Positions 1-11,356 of a stretch of 64,000 nucleotides of DNA are shown piece by piece; the stretch's first letter is position 1, and every line of letters starts with the position of its first letter. The notes beneath the pieces are model-generated. The model did not search any database. It saw only the letters and a program-made list of their open reading frames with translations, and was not told the origin of the DNA. The DNA comes from Rhabditophanes sp. KR3021. Lineage: Eukaryota > Nematoda > Chromadorea > Rhabditida > Alloionematidae. The position numbers and the translations under genes are program-made. Where the stretch lies: positions 1,240,001 to 1,304,000 of the forward strand of contig CAUJLY010000002.1 in assembly GCA_963281155.1 (NCBI GenBank). The letters are read 5' to 3'.

Positions 1-204
1 GAAAATGAGTGTGGGTGTTTTGATCGAGGCAAGGTGTGAAAGAATTGTAGGCATTCGAGTTAATATGATCAGGAAAAGGTTGATTTGTGGATGTCATATT
101 AAACAATTGCTAAAGACACAATAAAGATAACTAAAAGCAAAACTAACTGTAATATCAAACTCTTGCTGTCTATCGAAATCCGGCTTCAACGGCATCATTT
201 TCAT
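1..204 (-). CDS. 5' end of an unrecognised gene (partial, two exons)
   Basis: A minus-strand reading frame starts at an ATG at 204. Exon 1 (148-204) reads MKMMPLKPDFDRQQEFDIT. A 38-bp intron (110-147, GTTAGT...TTTAG) keeps the frame open, and exon 2 continues without a stop to the left edge (about 55 codons in all). The visible protein is hydrophilic and rich in Asn, Thr, Pro and His, with no recognisable domain. The intron size and splice ends match those of the better-supported genes here, which is the main support. It could be a chance open frame; the rest of the gene lies outside the window. Confidence 0.35.
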
Positions 205-816
205 TAAGTGTAGCTGTAGAAAATCAAAATATTATGTGAAATGAAGGAAAAGTAACTGTTTCTATAAGGTTGTTTGAATGTAAATGATTAAATTTATTTT
301 TATTAATATATATAAACACTCATCTCCTTCAATCCTCTTCATTTAGTTTCGGCTATGGCCTGGGAGTGGTTAGAATTGCAATTAAGTTATGGTAAGTCCT
401 AAGGCAAAATAGGGTAAGACTAATAATTTTTGACAAATGTCAAGTAATCCTTAATATGATGTGTGTTGAAGCAATAGTGTTTGGTAATATATTATTGCTG
501 AGTTGTTAACATTCTCTATATAATTAAGATTTATTTTTGCCTTGGTTGCGGGGGATTAATTCAAGATAGGATTAGAAGACAGTTATTGCTTTGAGCATAT
601 TTGCCCTCCGAGATCCTTAAACGAATATTACAATGTGTGGGAATATTAAAAAAATTTATTATATCAAGTTATATGAAAATAATATTTGATGATTACCATC
701 AGTCATAACAATTAAAACAAATTAAAACAACACAAAAAATGTAAACAAAACAATGATTGGGGCACAAATGAAGTTGCATTAAGTTGCAAGAATAACACTA
801 AGTATACCCAAGTGTT
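205..816. other. Intergenic, AT-rich
   Basis: This stretch separates the 5' end of the left-edge gene from the 3' end of neuroguidin. I see no open frame with plausible splicing, RNA gene or repeat here. Confidence 0.5.
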
Positions 817-1683
817 TTATTTCTTCCCACCTTTCTTCTTCTTGCCTCCTTTTTTGCTTTTCTTAGCATTAGGTCCGCCAGGACGAGGTCCCTTTCTTTT
901 TTTCCCAGTTTTCGGTCCTTCTTTAGCTCCCATGTAATCTCCATACACCAGCAATTTGTCAAGAGCATCTGCCTGTTGAGATCCTTTTTGTGCTCCCTTT
1001 TGCTTTTTGCTCAGCCTTTGCCTTCTGTAATTGGACTCTTCCATTTTCTTTAAATCGGCTTGTTTCTTGAGGAACTTTTCATTCCCAATTCCATCCTTAA
1101 TTTCTTCGGGGGCATTTGAGTATTGTGCACGAAGTTCCCCAATCAAAGACGATTGTACAGCATTCCGACGAATCACCTCTGCCTTTCTAATCTCCTTCTC
1201 TTCATCGTCTCCATCATATCTAACAGCTGAAATTTGAGGGGCCTTGTATTTCTTAACACCTCCATCTTCCTCAGCATCAGAAGCATCTGAATCGTCACTA
1301 AACACCATCCCATTAGGGTCTGGTTTGCTTTCTTCAGCCTCTTCGTAATCAGTTTTGGCAGATAAGAGTTTATCAATTTGCCCCTTCATCTTACTTTCGA
1401 TAGGCCTAATTTTCTCCAGGATTACTCTTAAATAGACGAGTCTTTCCACCGACTTTTTACCTTGAATTGATTCTCCTTTAGCCATAATACTCATTAGATT
1501 AACCATCTCCACAAGATAAAGCACCATATCATGGTTCTTTAGCCCTAGTATATCCAATCCATCAGATGTGTTGGCGGCTGAAGCGGCATTAGAAAATAGC
1601 TTGACGGCTTCTAATAATTCTTCGCTACTAGTCAAACTTTCAGCGGCAATTTCTGAAAATTCCATGCTTTGGACACCATCCAT
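817..1683 (-). CDS. NGDN: Neuroguidin / Lcp5-type Sas10-C1D family protein
   Basis: An intronless 288-residue protein. The N-terminal ~110 residues are helical and include the Sas10/Utp3/C1D-like segment LEKIRPIESKMKGQIDKLL. An acidic stretch (FSDDSDASDAEED) follows, then the family's YKAPQISAVRYD and LRAQYSNAPEEI blocks, and a very basic Lys/Gly tail that suits nucleolar localisation. Family knowledge: neuroguidin/Lcp5 is a small-subunit processome factor in 18S rRNA maturation, and vertebrate neuroguidin also binds eIF4E. I chose the ATG at 1683 (MDGVQSMEF) because the in-frame extension upstream has no ATG. A TTTAG lies about 30 bp upstream and could be a trans-splice acceptor. An AATAAA overlaps the stop codon. 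The start region faces PDPR across 252 bp. Confidence 0.85.
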   Translation of the reverse strand: MDGVQSMEFSEIAAESLTSSEELLEAVKLFSNAASAANTSDGLDILGLKNHDMVLYLVEMVNLMSIMAKGESIQGKKSVERLVYLRVILEKIRPIESKMKGQIDKLLSAKTDYEEAEESKPDPNGMVFSDDSDASDAEEDGGVKKYKAPQISAVRYDGDDEEKEIRKAEVIRRNAVQSSLIGELRAQYSNAPEEIKDGIGNEKFLKKQADLKKMEESNYRRQRLSKKQKGAQKGSQQADALDKLLVYGDYMGAKEGPKTGKKRKGPRPGGPNAKKSKKGGKKKKGGKK

Positions 1684-1935
1684 TTTAACAATAAAATTTA
1701 ACACAAAAAGAAACTAAATATTTCAAACCATCTCAACTTTCCATTCTCTCTACCAACAACAATCGTGCCAAGATCTATCGGGCTCAAGACCTACACTAAA
1801 TAAAGCACACACATACACAGCAACTGATAAGCACACATAAACATCCCAACTGTGTTTTTCTCAATAACAAAAGTCAAAATTCATTTAATATATTGAACCG
1901 AAGAGCATCTCGTCAATATCTTAATATACCACAAG
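1684..1935. promoter_or_regulatory. Short divergent promoter region between neuroguidin and PDPR
   Basis: The 252 bp between two divergent start codons must hold the 5' UTRs and promoters of both genes. The position is the only evidence; I recognise no specific motif. Confidence 0.4.
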
Positions 1936-4900
1936 ATGCTGCTGTCACGCTCTGCTTTTGGGCATTTAAGGAGACCCCAATGTTTGGTTGAGCATGTGCG
2001 GATGTACAGGTTAGTTATAGACAGTTAGGTATGTATAATTGTTGGTTTTATAGTTCTGATCCACCTATTATTATAGGTGGCGGTGGGATAGCAGGATTGT
2101 CTGTAGCTTATCATTTGACTGAATTAGGAAAGAAGGTTGTTGTTTATGATAAGAATAGGTAAATTTAAATTGTCGCTTTTATTGTATCTATTTAGTATAG
2201 TATTGGAGCCAATAATGCATCTGTTATTAACCATGGGATGATTTCATCTCCTTATTTCTGGCAAAACAAGTCATTGATGAGGTTAGCTCAGAAATCACAT
2301 GACTTTTATGAACATCTAGCTAAATCGGAGACTTTCGCTTACGATAGGTGTGGCAAAGTTTTCTTGGCTACAAATGAAAAAATGGCATGGGAATTAAGAA
2401 GGATGGAAGCTTATGCTAAGGGTCATGGATATAAAGGAGTAGAGTTGGTAGATTGTCCGAGTGAGATGATTGAAAGGTGGCCTATGATTCATTCAGAGGA
2501 TGTTATTTTGGCTTTGTATTCTCCGCATGATACGCGAATTGATATGGTTTCGGCTTTGCTTGAGTTAGCCAAAAATTTGAGGGAAAAGGGAGTTAAAATA
2601 TTTGAGAATAGTGAAATTAAAGATGTCTGTATTGGAGAAAATAGGACTATTTATGGATGTATGACAGATAGTGGGTTGATTGAAACTGAAATATTCGTTG
2701 ATTGTGCAGGAATAAATGCAGGTCGAATTCCGGTCAAAGCCTTAGCTCACGAGCATGTGCTGGTTGCTAGTTATCCTTGTAGTGTTAATGCTCTGACAAC
2801 AGACAAATTAATTTGCAAGGGAGTATCTGATAATTCACCAGTCATTTGTGATGTTGAAAAGAATGTCTTTTTAAAGGTTGACAAGTACGAAACTTGGTGC
2901 GGAGGATTTGTAGAAGAAGTAATGGAACCTTTGGCGAATGCCAAAACAGGCGGGGAAGGTAATTGGACTGTTCCTGTTGCGGATTGGGATAAATTTTATC
3001 CTATTTTGTCGAGATTAGTAGAACGTTTTCCCTCCTTGGCAAATTCAAGTCATGGAAACTTGGCTTTACACTACGACATGTTTACGCCAGACAAATCGCC
3101 GATTATAGGTGAATCAAGTGAGGTCAATGGTTATTTCATCTCCACAGGATTCAATGCACGAGGTTTATCTTTAGCTCCCGGTGTTGGTGAAGTTTTGGCA
3201 AAATGGATTTGCAAAAAACCTATTGACATCGATGTTGCCTCTATAGATGTAACTAGATTCTTGTCGATGCATGCTAATTCCAAGTATTTGTTTCAAAGAG
3301 TTCCGGAAGTTGCTTCATACGTCTATGATTCAACCAGGCAAAGTTATCAATACAATTCAGCTAGGAATTTGAGAATGTCTCCTATTTATCACCAATTGAA
3401 AGATGCCGGTGCTGTTTTTGGTGAATTAATGGGGTATGAAAGACCTCTGTGGTTTGAAGAGCCTGGAAAAAACAACCATCATCTTTATTGCGGCCAAGAT
3501 CCGTTAATAGGTAACTTTAGTAATCAAACAAATAAATAATATTTGCAGGCAAACCTGAATGGTTTCCCCATGTTTTGAAAGAATACGAAGCATGTAGAGA
3601 AAGAGTTGGTCTAATTGATATGACGAGTTTCAGCAAATTCGAAATCAAAGGAAATGATGCTGAAAAGTTTTTGCAATATTTATGCTCAGGGAATGTAAAT
3701 ATGCCAATAGGCGAGACCGTTTACACTGGAATGCAAAATGAAAAAGGCGGCTATGTTACAGGTACGCGAATATTAATTAAAACCAAAGAAATTATTAAAA
3801 GCATATGTACTTAGGAATCATTTAAAATCGGTAGAGATCTCTACTTTTACAGCAAACATCTTTTCAATGATAAGATGCCAATTTTTTGAGCAATGTCAAA
3901 TGAGAGCATGTAAACATCCTCTATTGAGCATTTTCCGTGATCTACATTTGTGACTTGGGTACCAAAATACTACCAAGATGTACTCTAGATTCTCAAGCAA
4001 CTCTTTTGAAATTACATTCATTGTTACCACGATTGTTTTAGAGTTGGTGCCAAGTATCTCCTTCATCTTGATTTGTTTTTGATAATACATGCTCATTTTC
4101 AATCTTAGATTTGTACTTGCTGAGATGAATTGTCATTCTTGTGTGAAGATTTGGACTTCTAGGATCGATTGTTGACTCAGCAACACAATAAGTAGCGTTT
4201 ATTAAATATTTTAAAGTCCATTCAGTCAAAGGTTTTGTGTTGACTCTTGGATCCAGGAACAAATAAAGATAGGTAAGAGTTGGGGCATCTGAATTGATTG
4301 TGACTGACCAGATTTTGTTCAAAATTTCAGCAGCGCTTAAGTTTTTATTAAAAGCTTCCACTTCATCATATTCATGACATTTATTACTATTTAAACACAT
4401 TTAACGTGAATAAGGAAACTCCCGCTAACAATTATTGTGCGTAGTGATAACCTAATAAGTTAAATAAAATTTATATTAACATCTCGATAAGGAATATAAG
4501 ACAGATATTATATAAGCAAAATGTTAAGTCACATTTGTTAGACGCAAAGTTAGTATAAAGGATCTTTAAAGTGATGATCAACATCTTAAAAAGATAAAAT
4601 CAAAAAAAGCTTAATTGGATAAAATTAAGAAAAACTTTATTTACAGATTGTACTATTAGCAGATTAAAAGATAATCATTACTTTGTTGTGGCTCCAACAG
4701 TGCAACAATTAAGATGTTACGTGTGGCTAAAGCAATGGGCTAGGAAGATGAAATCTAACGTGAAGATTACGGATGTAACCGGAAACTATACGGCCCTTGA
4801 TTTGATTGGACCTTCGAGTAGATATTTGATGCAAGATATTTCGGGTGAAGATATGTCGGCTAATGCTTTTCCAGTTTTTCATTGCAAGGAGATTAGCATT

Positions 4901-5535
4901 GGAATGGGAACAAATATTAGGGCGGTCAGTATTTCGCATTGCGGGGAACTCGGATGGGTGTTGTATATTCCTAATGAGTTTGCTGGAACCGTTTATGATG
5001 CTATTATTAAAAGTGGAAAAGAATATAATTTGAGACATTGTGGATACTACACAATGAGATATTTGAGAATTGAAAAGTTTTATGTTTACTGGGGTCAAGA
5101 TATTAACGAAAGAGTTACGCCAGTTGAATGTGGCAGAGCTTTTAGAGTCGAATTTAAAAAGCCTCAATTTATTGGAAGAGAAGCTTTAGTGAAACAAATG
5201 GAAGAGGGTGTTTCAAAGAAGTTCGTCCAAGTATTTGTCCAAAATCACGACATGGATACTGACCCGTGGCCGCAAGGTGGGAGCCAATATACCGAAACGG
5301 TGTGCCTGTTGGATGGACTACTAGTGCTGCATACGCAATAACCCTCGGAAAACAAGTATGTTTAGCTTACATTGAGAACAAAGAACAGACTTTGACTAAA
5401 TCTTTCATCAACCAAGGAGATTATGTGATTGATATTAATGGTCGAAAATTTAAGGTCAAAGTAAGCCTTCATTCTCCTAATTTACCTATGATTTCAAGCG
5501 AACACCCTAATCATTACGTACCAACTAGAACCTAA
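1936..5535 (+). CDS. PDPR: Pyruvate dehydrogenase phosphatase regulatory subunit (PDPR)
   Basis: Exons 1936-2009, 2054-2158, 2201-3510, 3549-3761 and 4647-5535, about 863 residues (human PDPR is 879). The N terminus is Arg-rich and Ser-rich and suits a mitochondrial presequence. The FAD-binding motif IIIGGGGIAGLS is at residues ~31-42, followed by the DAO-type domain to ~400, then the aminomethyltransferase-like (GCV_T) half with IEKFYVYWGQDIN, VECGRAFRVEF and FIGREAL, and the C-terminal barrel with EPIYRNG. PDPR is preferred over sarcosine or dimethylglycine dehydrogenase because of the WGQDIN, GREAL and INQGDYVIDINGRKF blocks. Family knowledge: it tunes the matrix phosphatase that reactivates pyruvate dehydrogenase. 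The frame breaks at a GGG run (5279-5281): one more G restores the conserved GGEPIYRNG. Intron 4 is 885 bp and holds an antisense pseudogene. An AATAAA lies at 5555-5560. Confidence 0.88.
3794..4440 (-). pseudogene. Decayed GIY-YIG nuclease-like ORF inside PDPR intron 4
   Basis: The antisense strand of the 885-bp PDPR intron (3762-4646) encodes a damaged protein. An open stretch at 4038-4400 contains YLYLFLDPRVNTKPLTEWTL, then NATYCVAES and RMTIHLSKY. After a frameshift near 4040 it continues with VISKELLENLEYIL (about 3976-4020). Each block has a counterpart, in the same order, in the antisense ORF of the TWK intron (VYFFLDVR, KPLSEWTL, VVYYAGE, RLSIRLSKY, ENVEYIL), and nucleotide similarity continues to the C terminus. 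The layout V/I-Y...Y-x-G/A-E...R...H/R...E resembles a GIY-YIG domain, though this copy reads CVAE at the YIG position. Stops and frameshifts make it non-functional. The ends are set by comparison with the TWK copy. Confidence 0.6.
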
Positions 5536-6353
5536 TTATGTATGACTTTTATTAAATAAATATATGTGAATTTTTCGTTTTTGTATTCTTAATAATGGAC
5601 CTTTTTATGAAATAATATCGAATGTATAAAATGTGTTTGTTGTCCTTTGATTTTAAATATTGTTCCAAGTTTACTCTTAACTTTTGTTAAATTGAAGAAC
5701 TTTATTTGTATATTCAAATTCGTATCAAATATAGATTTGATTAAATACACGTATCAACAAACACATGGTATAATTTCTATAAAATTACATAAACATGGGT
5801 AGATTATAAATAAGTGAGAACAAGATTATGTTGAGTTATAAATAGGGCGGCAAACGCAATTCTAAATCATTACGTGGTTCTAATAAAAACTTGCAATATT
5901 GCTTTTATGATATGTTTCATAAAGATGCCAACCATTGGAACTTGCAAAATAAATATAGCATATTCTTTCTGATGGATAACAATCAAAAAGGAAACACGTT
6001 CAAACTACCTTCGGAATATATACCTACGTTTTTTAATTTACAAGTTATTTCCTTTAATATCTCCATTTCTTTTAATTATTGAGAAGTCACACTTGAATTT
6101 ACCAATACAGGAATCTTGTGATTTCAGGAGACGGTCTTCGAGCATATTTCCAATATATTCACTAATAGTATCATGTATACTTGTAAATATAAAACCGATT
6201 TCTGCCAATCCCGCAGCTCTGTGAAGAAAATTACATTGTATATGCGATGTATTAATGGGGTAGTCAAAATGTTTTTTATTTTGCAATATTATATAAATGT
6301 AGAATGCCAATTTTATGCATTTTAAACATTATTACTGACCATAAATTAAAAAA
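5536..6353. other. Intergenic, convergent 3' ends of PDPR and hecw
   Basis: It holds the PDPR 3' UTR with AATAAA at 5555-5560. A short minus-strand open frame at 6038-6310 has possible splice sites (TTCACAG and G|GTAAATTC) but no recognisable domain, so I leave it uncalled. Confidence 0.5.
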
Positions 6354-9300
6354 TTATTCAATAGCATAAGAACTGCTTTCATTAATCGCTAATAACAGTT
6401 TTTCTTTCAAACTTTTTGAATCTCTATACATAGGTAAATCTAGGCGATTAAAGCAAGTATGAGCGCGTGGCAAGCTCGAACTTTCACCCCATCTTTCAAT
6501 AGTAAACTTCTTCGGCCCATTCGATCCTCTCAATCCTATAAACCCTTCGTAGGGAATGGAAGCAGTCCCAGTTATAAATTGCAACAATTTCAACCTTTCC
6601 GCATTAGTCATCTCATACACTGTATTCCAGAACCACGTAATAACAACATGTTGATCAAAATAACCGCCCTTGTAGTCGCAATTCTCTCGCCAATCCTCTA
6701 AGTTTATTTCCATCGTTCCGCTAAGCATTAGTTCAAGTTGGGCAGCATCAAACACTCGTAAGTAGTCTCTTTCGATGACATCATTTAGGCCTCGCAGTAA
6801 AGCTTTGATTTGCTTGGATATTCCTCGTTCAATTCTCCATTTTAATAAACATTGAATGTATTCTTCTTTGTTGTATTCAGTTACCTTGATATTTGAACCA
6901 CCGACTAAGAGTTCTTTGTCTACGACTTTATTGTCGACGGTTTCGGTAACTGTGAAAGTAAAGTCCATATCTGGAGTAATAATATTAGTAGAGATCCAGT
7001 TCAAGCTTTTCCAATACAAAGGATCCATCTCTTTCAAATCATCCAAAAGGTAACTATGCCCCAATAAGATTTTATAAAATGGTTTCGGAAAAAAGGAATC
7101 AATCAAACAACGATGAATCAAAGCCAATCCTAATACCCTTCCACACAATTCAAACCATCTCACGTAATCTGAAACTTCCGTAGCTTTCGGAGAAACTGTA
7201 ACAGTGTAAACACCTCCACTCGAGTATTCAAACAATTTAAAGTGCGGATTAAACAAATCTCTCGACAACAGGTAAAACAACTCACGCGAAGGTCCTCCAT
7301 AATCAAGTCCATCCTCGTCCTCGAAAGAAACAGTAAATTGCGACTTCCTAAGCTGCATCCCATCAATGGACATAATCTTTTGAAATGAATCTTCAACCAG
7401 GAAGAACCGTCTTAGCAGGAGCTTAATTTTAGTTGGAGATTGGCCATATCCAGCTCTATTGATAGAAGCGTAAAAGTATGAAACTTTGTCCCGAAACTCG
7501 CCTCCGTCGCTGTCTTCGAGTTCGTTATTGTTGTTGTTGGTGGTGTCTTCAGGGACATCCTCAGACTGACCATTAGCCTGCGTCTGTTCAAACAAACTAA
7601 TTGCCGATATGATGTCAATATCATTTGCAAATCTCAACAACGCCGACTCACCAATCTTTGCTATCAATGACAATTTCTTGCAAATTCTATAAGCCGAGTC
7701 AGGGTAATTTGTTCTAACCAAGACCTTGATATCTTCGATCTTATCAATTAAAGCAGCCATAGTCGATGGCCCTTGGCTTGTTGTCCCACCCTTTTTATTT
7801 CTATTTATTGGAGGAGCACTTCTAGTCCTTTTCTTTAACTCTAATGGCAGGCGAGGATCGATGGGAGTAATAGATTTTGAGATATGATTTGCAAAGAATG
7901 ATTCATTGCCTTGGTTTCGAAGCTCTTGCCAGCCATTCGGGAGGGGTTGAGTTGTGTCTGCAAAGGCATTGATGAAATTAATCATCTCGATGTTTTTGGA
8001 AAATTTATCGAAATTGTCTTCACATTTGCGGATTCTTTGAATCATGTGCTTAAGATAGGGCGATTTATTGTAGAGAGATAAGCCGTTGCTATTATTTTGA
8101 AGCACATGGGCAAAGTCGTTTCTCTTAAGGAAGGCAATTGAAGGGAGAAGATTTGTTTCGAGACATGATTTGACTGTTGTACGCCTATTATAATTATAAC
8201 TTATTTCTTCCAAATTAACTTTATTAGCAGAAGATTGGAGGGATGATGTTATTGATGAGGAAGTGGATGATGCAGATGAAGAAGATGCTGTGACTTGCTC
8301 GATGTAGGGAAGGTTCCATGTTGTTTTTCTATTTATATGATCAATGTAGAAGATACGACCTTCGTTGTCTAGCCTTGCTTCATACCCTACAACGTTTTAT
8401 TGTTACAAATTAATATTGTTTGACTTACCTTCAGGCAAAGAATCAAAATTGGCTGAGCTACTTTTGGAAGTATCACTCAAAGATGAAACACCAGAAGAGA
8501 CACTAGAACTTTGTGAGCTATTCATAATATTTCTCTTTTCTAAGCCCATATTCTTAAAATGATTATTCATTTCACTAATCTTACTACCACTTTTCTGCCA
8601 GTCCTTTAAAGTTCCTTTGAAAGGATATTGTTTTGGTGGTAAACTTATAGCAGGAGTAGCAATTCCGTTCTCATTATTATTATTTTGCAAAAGATTAGTA
8701 TGAGCATCAGTCATGACTTGTTCTGTAAAAAATGGAATAAAATAAGAGAGAGGCGAACAAAAAAGTGGGATAAAAAGATGAGGCAACACTACATAAAAGA
8801 TAAGAGATTTTTTAAATCAAATTTTTGCTTCTTACAAATTAACTATTCAAAAGATTTTTTAATATTGTCCCATTTGGGGGTAATGTCATTTATATTATGT
8901 TACTCTTTCAATTTTTGTTTATGTGAATGTATGTGTCAAGGAACACACAATAAAAGCCCACGCTACTTTTGAAGTTTCTGGTAATTTTTTGGTGGCAGAG
9001 ATTTGGGAAAGTTATGAGATGACGCGTTTGGTGAAAAGATTAAAGTTGGATAAGGACAATTGATACATTTAGATGAATAAATGTTGTAAATGCCGTGGAT
9101 GCGTTGAAAATTACTAAACATTAATATAGCTATGCTTATGAGGGCAAGTGCTAGTCAAAACGTTTCAAACTTAAAGACAATGACAAAATGATAAGAAGAT
9201 GTGTGTATGTATTTTAAAATTGTCGAAACAATGTTTGATTCTGCCTCTTGGGGATTAAATTTGGGCACATACTATTTTTCCATATTTTGATATTAGGGCA

Positions 9301-11356
9301 TAGCAATCAAAAAAACCACAAATAGGCTATTAAAAAATTGTCATTGTTTAGGGTAAAGAAACATACACATGATATATTTGTTTAAAGACAATACAAAATA
9401 AATATATCTAATTCATCAAGCCTCTGCCGCCCATTAACAAAAAGTTTCATTAATAGAGGTTAGAGCTCAAAAATTATTTGAACTCTAAATTAAATGAAAG
9501 AAAAACTTACTGTTAGTAGATGTAATTGTGGCAGAATTAGTCGGAATGACTTGTACAGTTAGTGAAATGATAATAGAATCTGTTGAATTTAAATGTTCAC
9601 TTTTATTCAATTTTGGAGATGACTGCTGTTCTTTTCGTAAAACATTAGAAAAAGTGAAATAGTTTCTGGAAAATGGATACAATTAAATGGTGTGCACAAC
9701 CATATATTTTTATTTAATTAAAAATAAACCATTTTGGAGAATGTTTTGTTGTTACAATGTGTGTAAAATGCTTGAGTCAGTATAACATTTTATATGGGTT
9801 TGTTGTTTGGAGGTGCTTTGCGAATGATGTATTCAAAAATAATTACTTAGCATCGCTTAGATAAGGAGTAAATGATAAAAATAAACGGCACAAAATTAGC
9901 TTGTTACTTAAAATTGATGCTCAATAAACTTTAACAATTCAAAGATGTACTAACTACTTGAAAAAGAGATGTTATTTGGTGGAATTTTAATAAAACTAGT
10001 TAAACTGGAGCTAATTTTAGAGTTATCAAATGGAATAAGATTATTTTAAATGATACTTGGAAGAGAAAATAAATTTGTAATTACACTTCAAAAAAGAGAG
10101 AGGCAAGGGAGTGGTTGATTAATTGAATTAAAAGGACATGCCACATTTTGATTAATGAACAAACCTGTTTTTGGCACTATGGACCAAATCGAGCATAGAT
10201 ATATTTGTTTTTCCCAAAACTTTATCCTTCGACCATAAAATTTCTTCTTTCAACTCGATACTTAATTCTTTTGAGCAATCAACAGGAAATTCGAAGTTCT
10301 AAATTAAATATTAAATGACTGTTTTGTCGAAGTTTACCAAATCCTCCCAATTTGTGCAATTTTGTTCTCCAGTTAAAGTTCTATAACCATAGGAGCCACT
10401 TTTCACCTTGACAAAAGTATTGTGAACTTTTGAAGGAAGTCCAGTTAAGAATATTTCTAAAAGTTAAATATTTATTTTAGAACTTCCTTTCCTTACTGTG
10501 AACAATTATTTGTGCATGGCTATAAATGACAAATTGGGGCGAAGTAGCCCGGACGGCTCCATTGATGCCATAATACCTGTAATAATTGATAATCATAAAT
10601 ATTTATTCCCAAACTACATTTGAACTAAAAACACTTAAACTGCATCAATTTCCTCGTCTCTTTTTTATGATATTGAATTTTATAGTGAATACTAAATAAG
10701 TGCCTCAAATTACTCAAACATAAATCTCTTGGAAGGCAATATATATTTTTACAATTAAACAAAACTTTTTAACTGATGACTTTTATACTTTTTAAAATAT
10801 ATATAAGCTACATATCTATCTCTATAAATCCCACGCCCAAAAATACCGCACTATTTTCTGTTAAAGTTTACTCAAAAACGCCCCCTGAGATCATATAATA
10901 ACAATGGACATTTTTTAACTAGAATCTATTTTATGGTGTGTTTATTTGTTTGGATAAATCAAAGTTGTATTTTAAAGTGACGCATACCGAAAACAAAATG
11001 TTGATATTGATACGGGCGAAGATGGCCCAAAGATGGTGTCATATTTGAGATTGATGTTCAAATTATGAGACATTTGCGAACACTTGATGGGTGCGTAAAC
11101 AAGATAACGGAGGGCATTCTTTTCATCTTAATAAAAAAATTAATAAAAATAAATAAACAAATAACTTACCAACTTGATACAACCCGACCCAATCAAGAAT
11201 ATTAGTAGGAGATTCAAAATTGTAAGAAAGTCTCACATTGAAATTGTCAAATCTTCTAGTCAAAAAGATTTGTTGGGATGAAATGTAGATGAGGTGATCT
11301 CTAGCAACTTCACTTATCTCACCAAAAAAAGAAGAAGCGGCACAACTTTTTTCCAT
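6354..11356 (-). CDS. hecw-1: HECW/NEDL-type HECT E3 ubiquitin-protein ligase
   Basis: Eight exons: 11170-11356, 10988-11126, 10497-10576, 10338-10456, 10165-10298, 9511-9665, 8429-8722 and 6354-8386. Every junction is GT-AG and in phase, giving 1046 residues. Order: HECW N-terminal domain (DWVGLYQVDEKNA; YYGINGAVRATSP), C2 domain (~160-290), Ser/Asn-rich linker, WW1 (~366-396, LPEGYEARLDNEGRIFYIDH), a helical segment, WW2 (~518-548, LPNGWQEL...IDPRLP), and a HECT domain (~670-1046) with catalytic Cys about residue 1014 in RAHTCFNRLD. HECT ligases accept ubiquitin on this Cys and pass it to substrates; the C2 and WW domains supply membrane and PY-motif targeting. Oddities: WW1 has Tyr for its first Trp, and WW2 lacks its second Trp. 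Intron 8723-9510 is 788 bp with nothing recognisable. I took the ATG at 11356; the frame extends upstream, so an earlier start is possible. Confidence 0.9.

Noticed and set aside
1936..5535. Sarcosine or dimethylglycine dehydrogenase as the identity of the FAD/aminomethyltransferase gene
   Set aside because: The C-terminal blocks (WGQDIN, GREAL, INQGDYVIDINGRKF) fit PDPR better than either dehydrogenase.
6038..6310. Possible small exon on the minus strand downstream of hecw (TTCACAG ... G|GTAAATTC)
   Set aside because: The splice signals could be chance in AT-rich DNA. There is no recognisable domain or partner exon.
8723..9510. 788-bp hecw intron as another host of a nuclease-like relic
   Set aside because: I looked on both strands and found only short AT-rich frames without any of the shared blocks.
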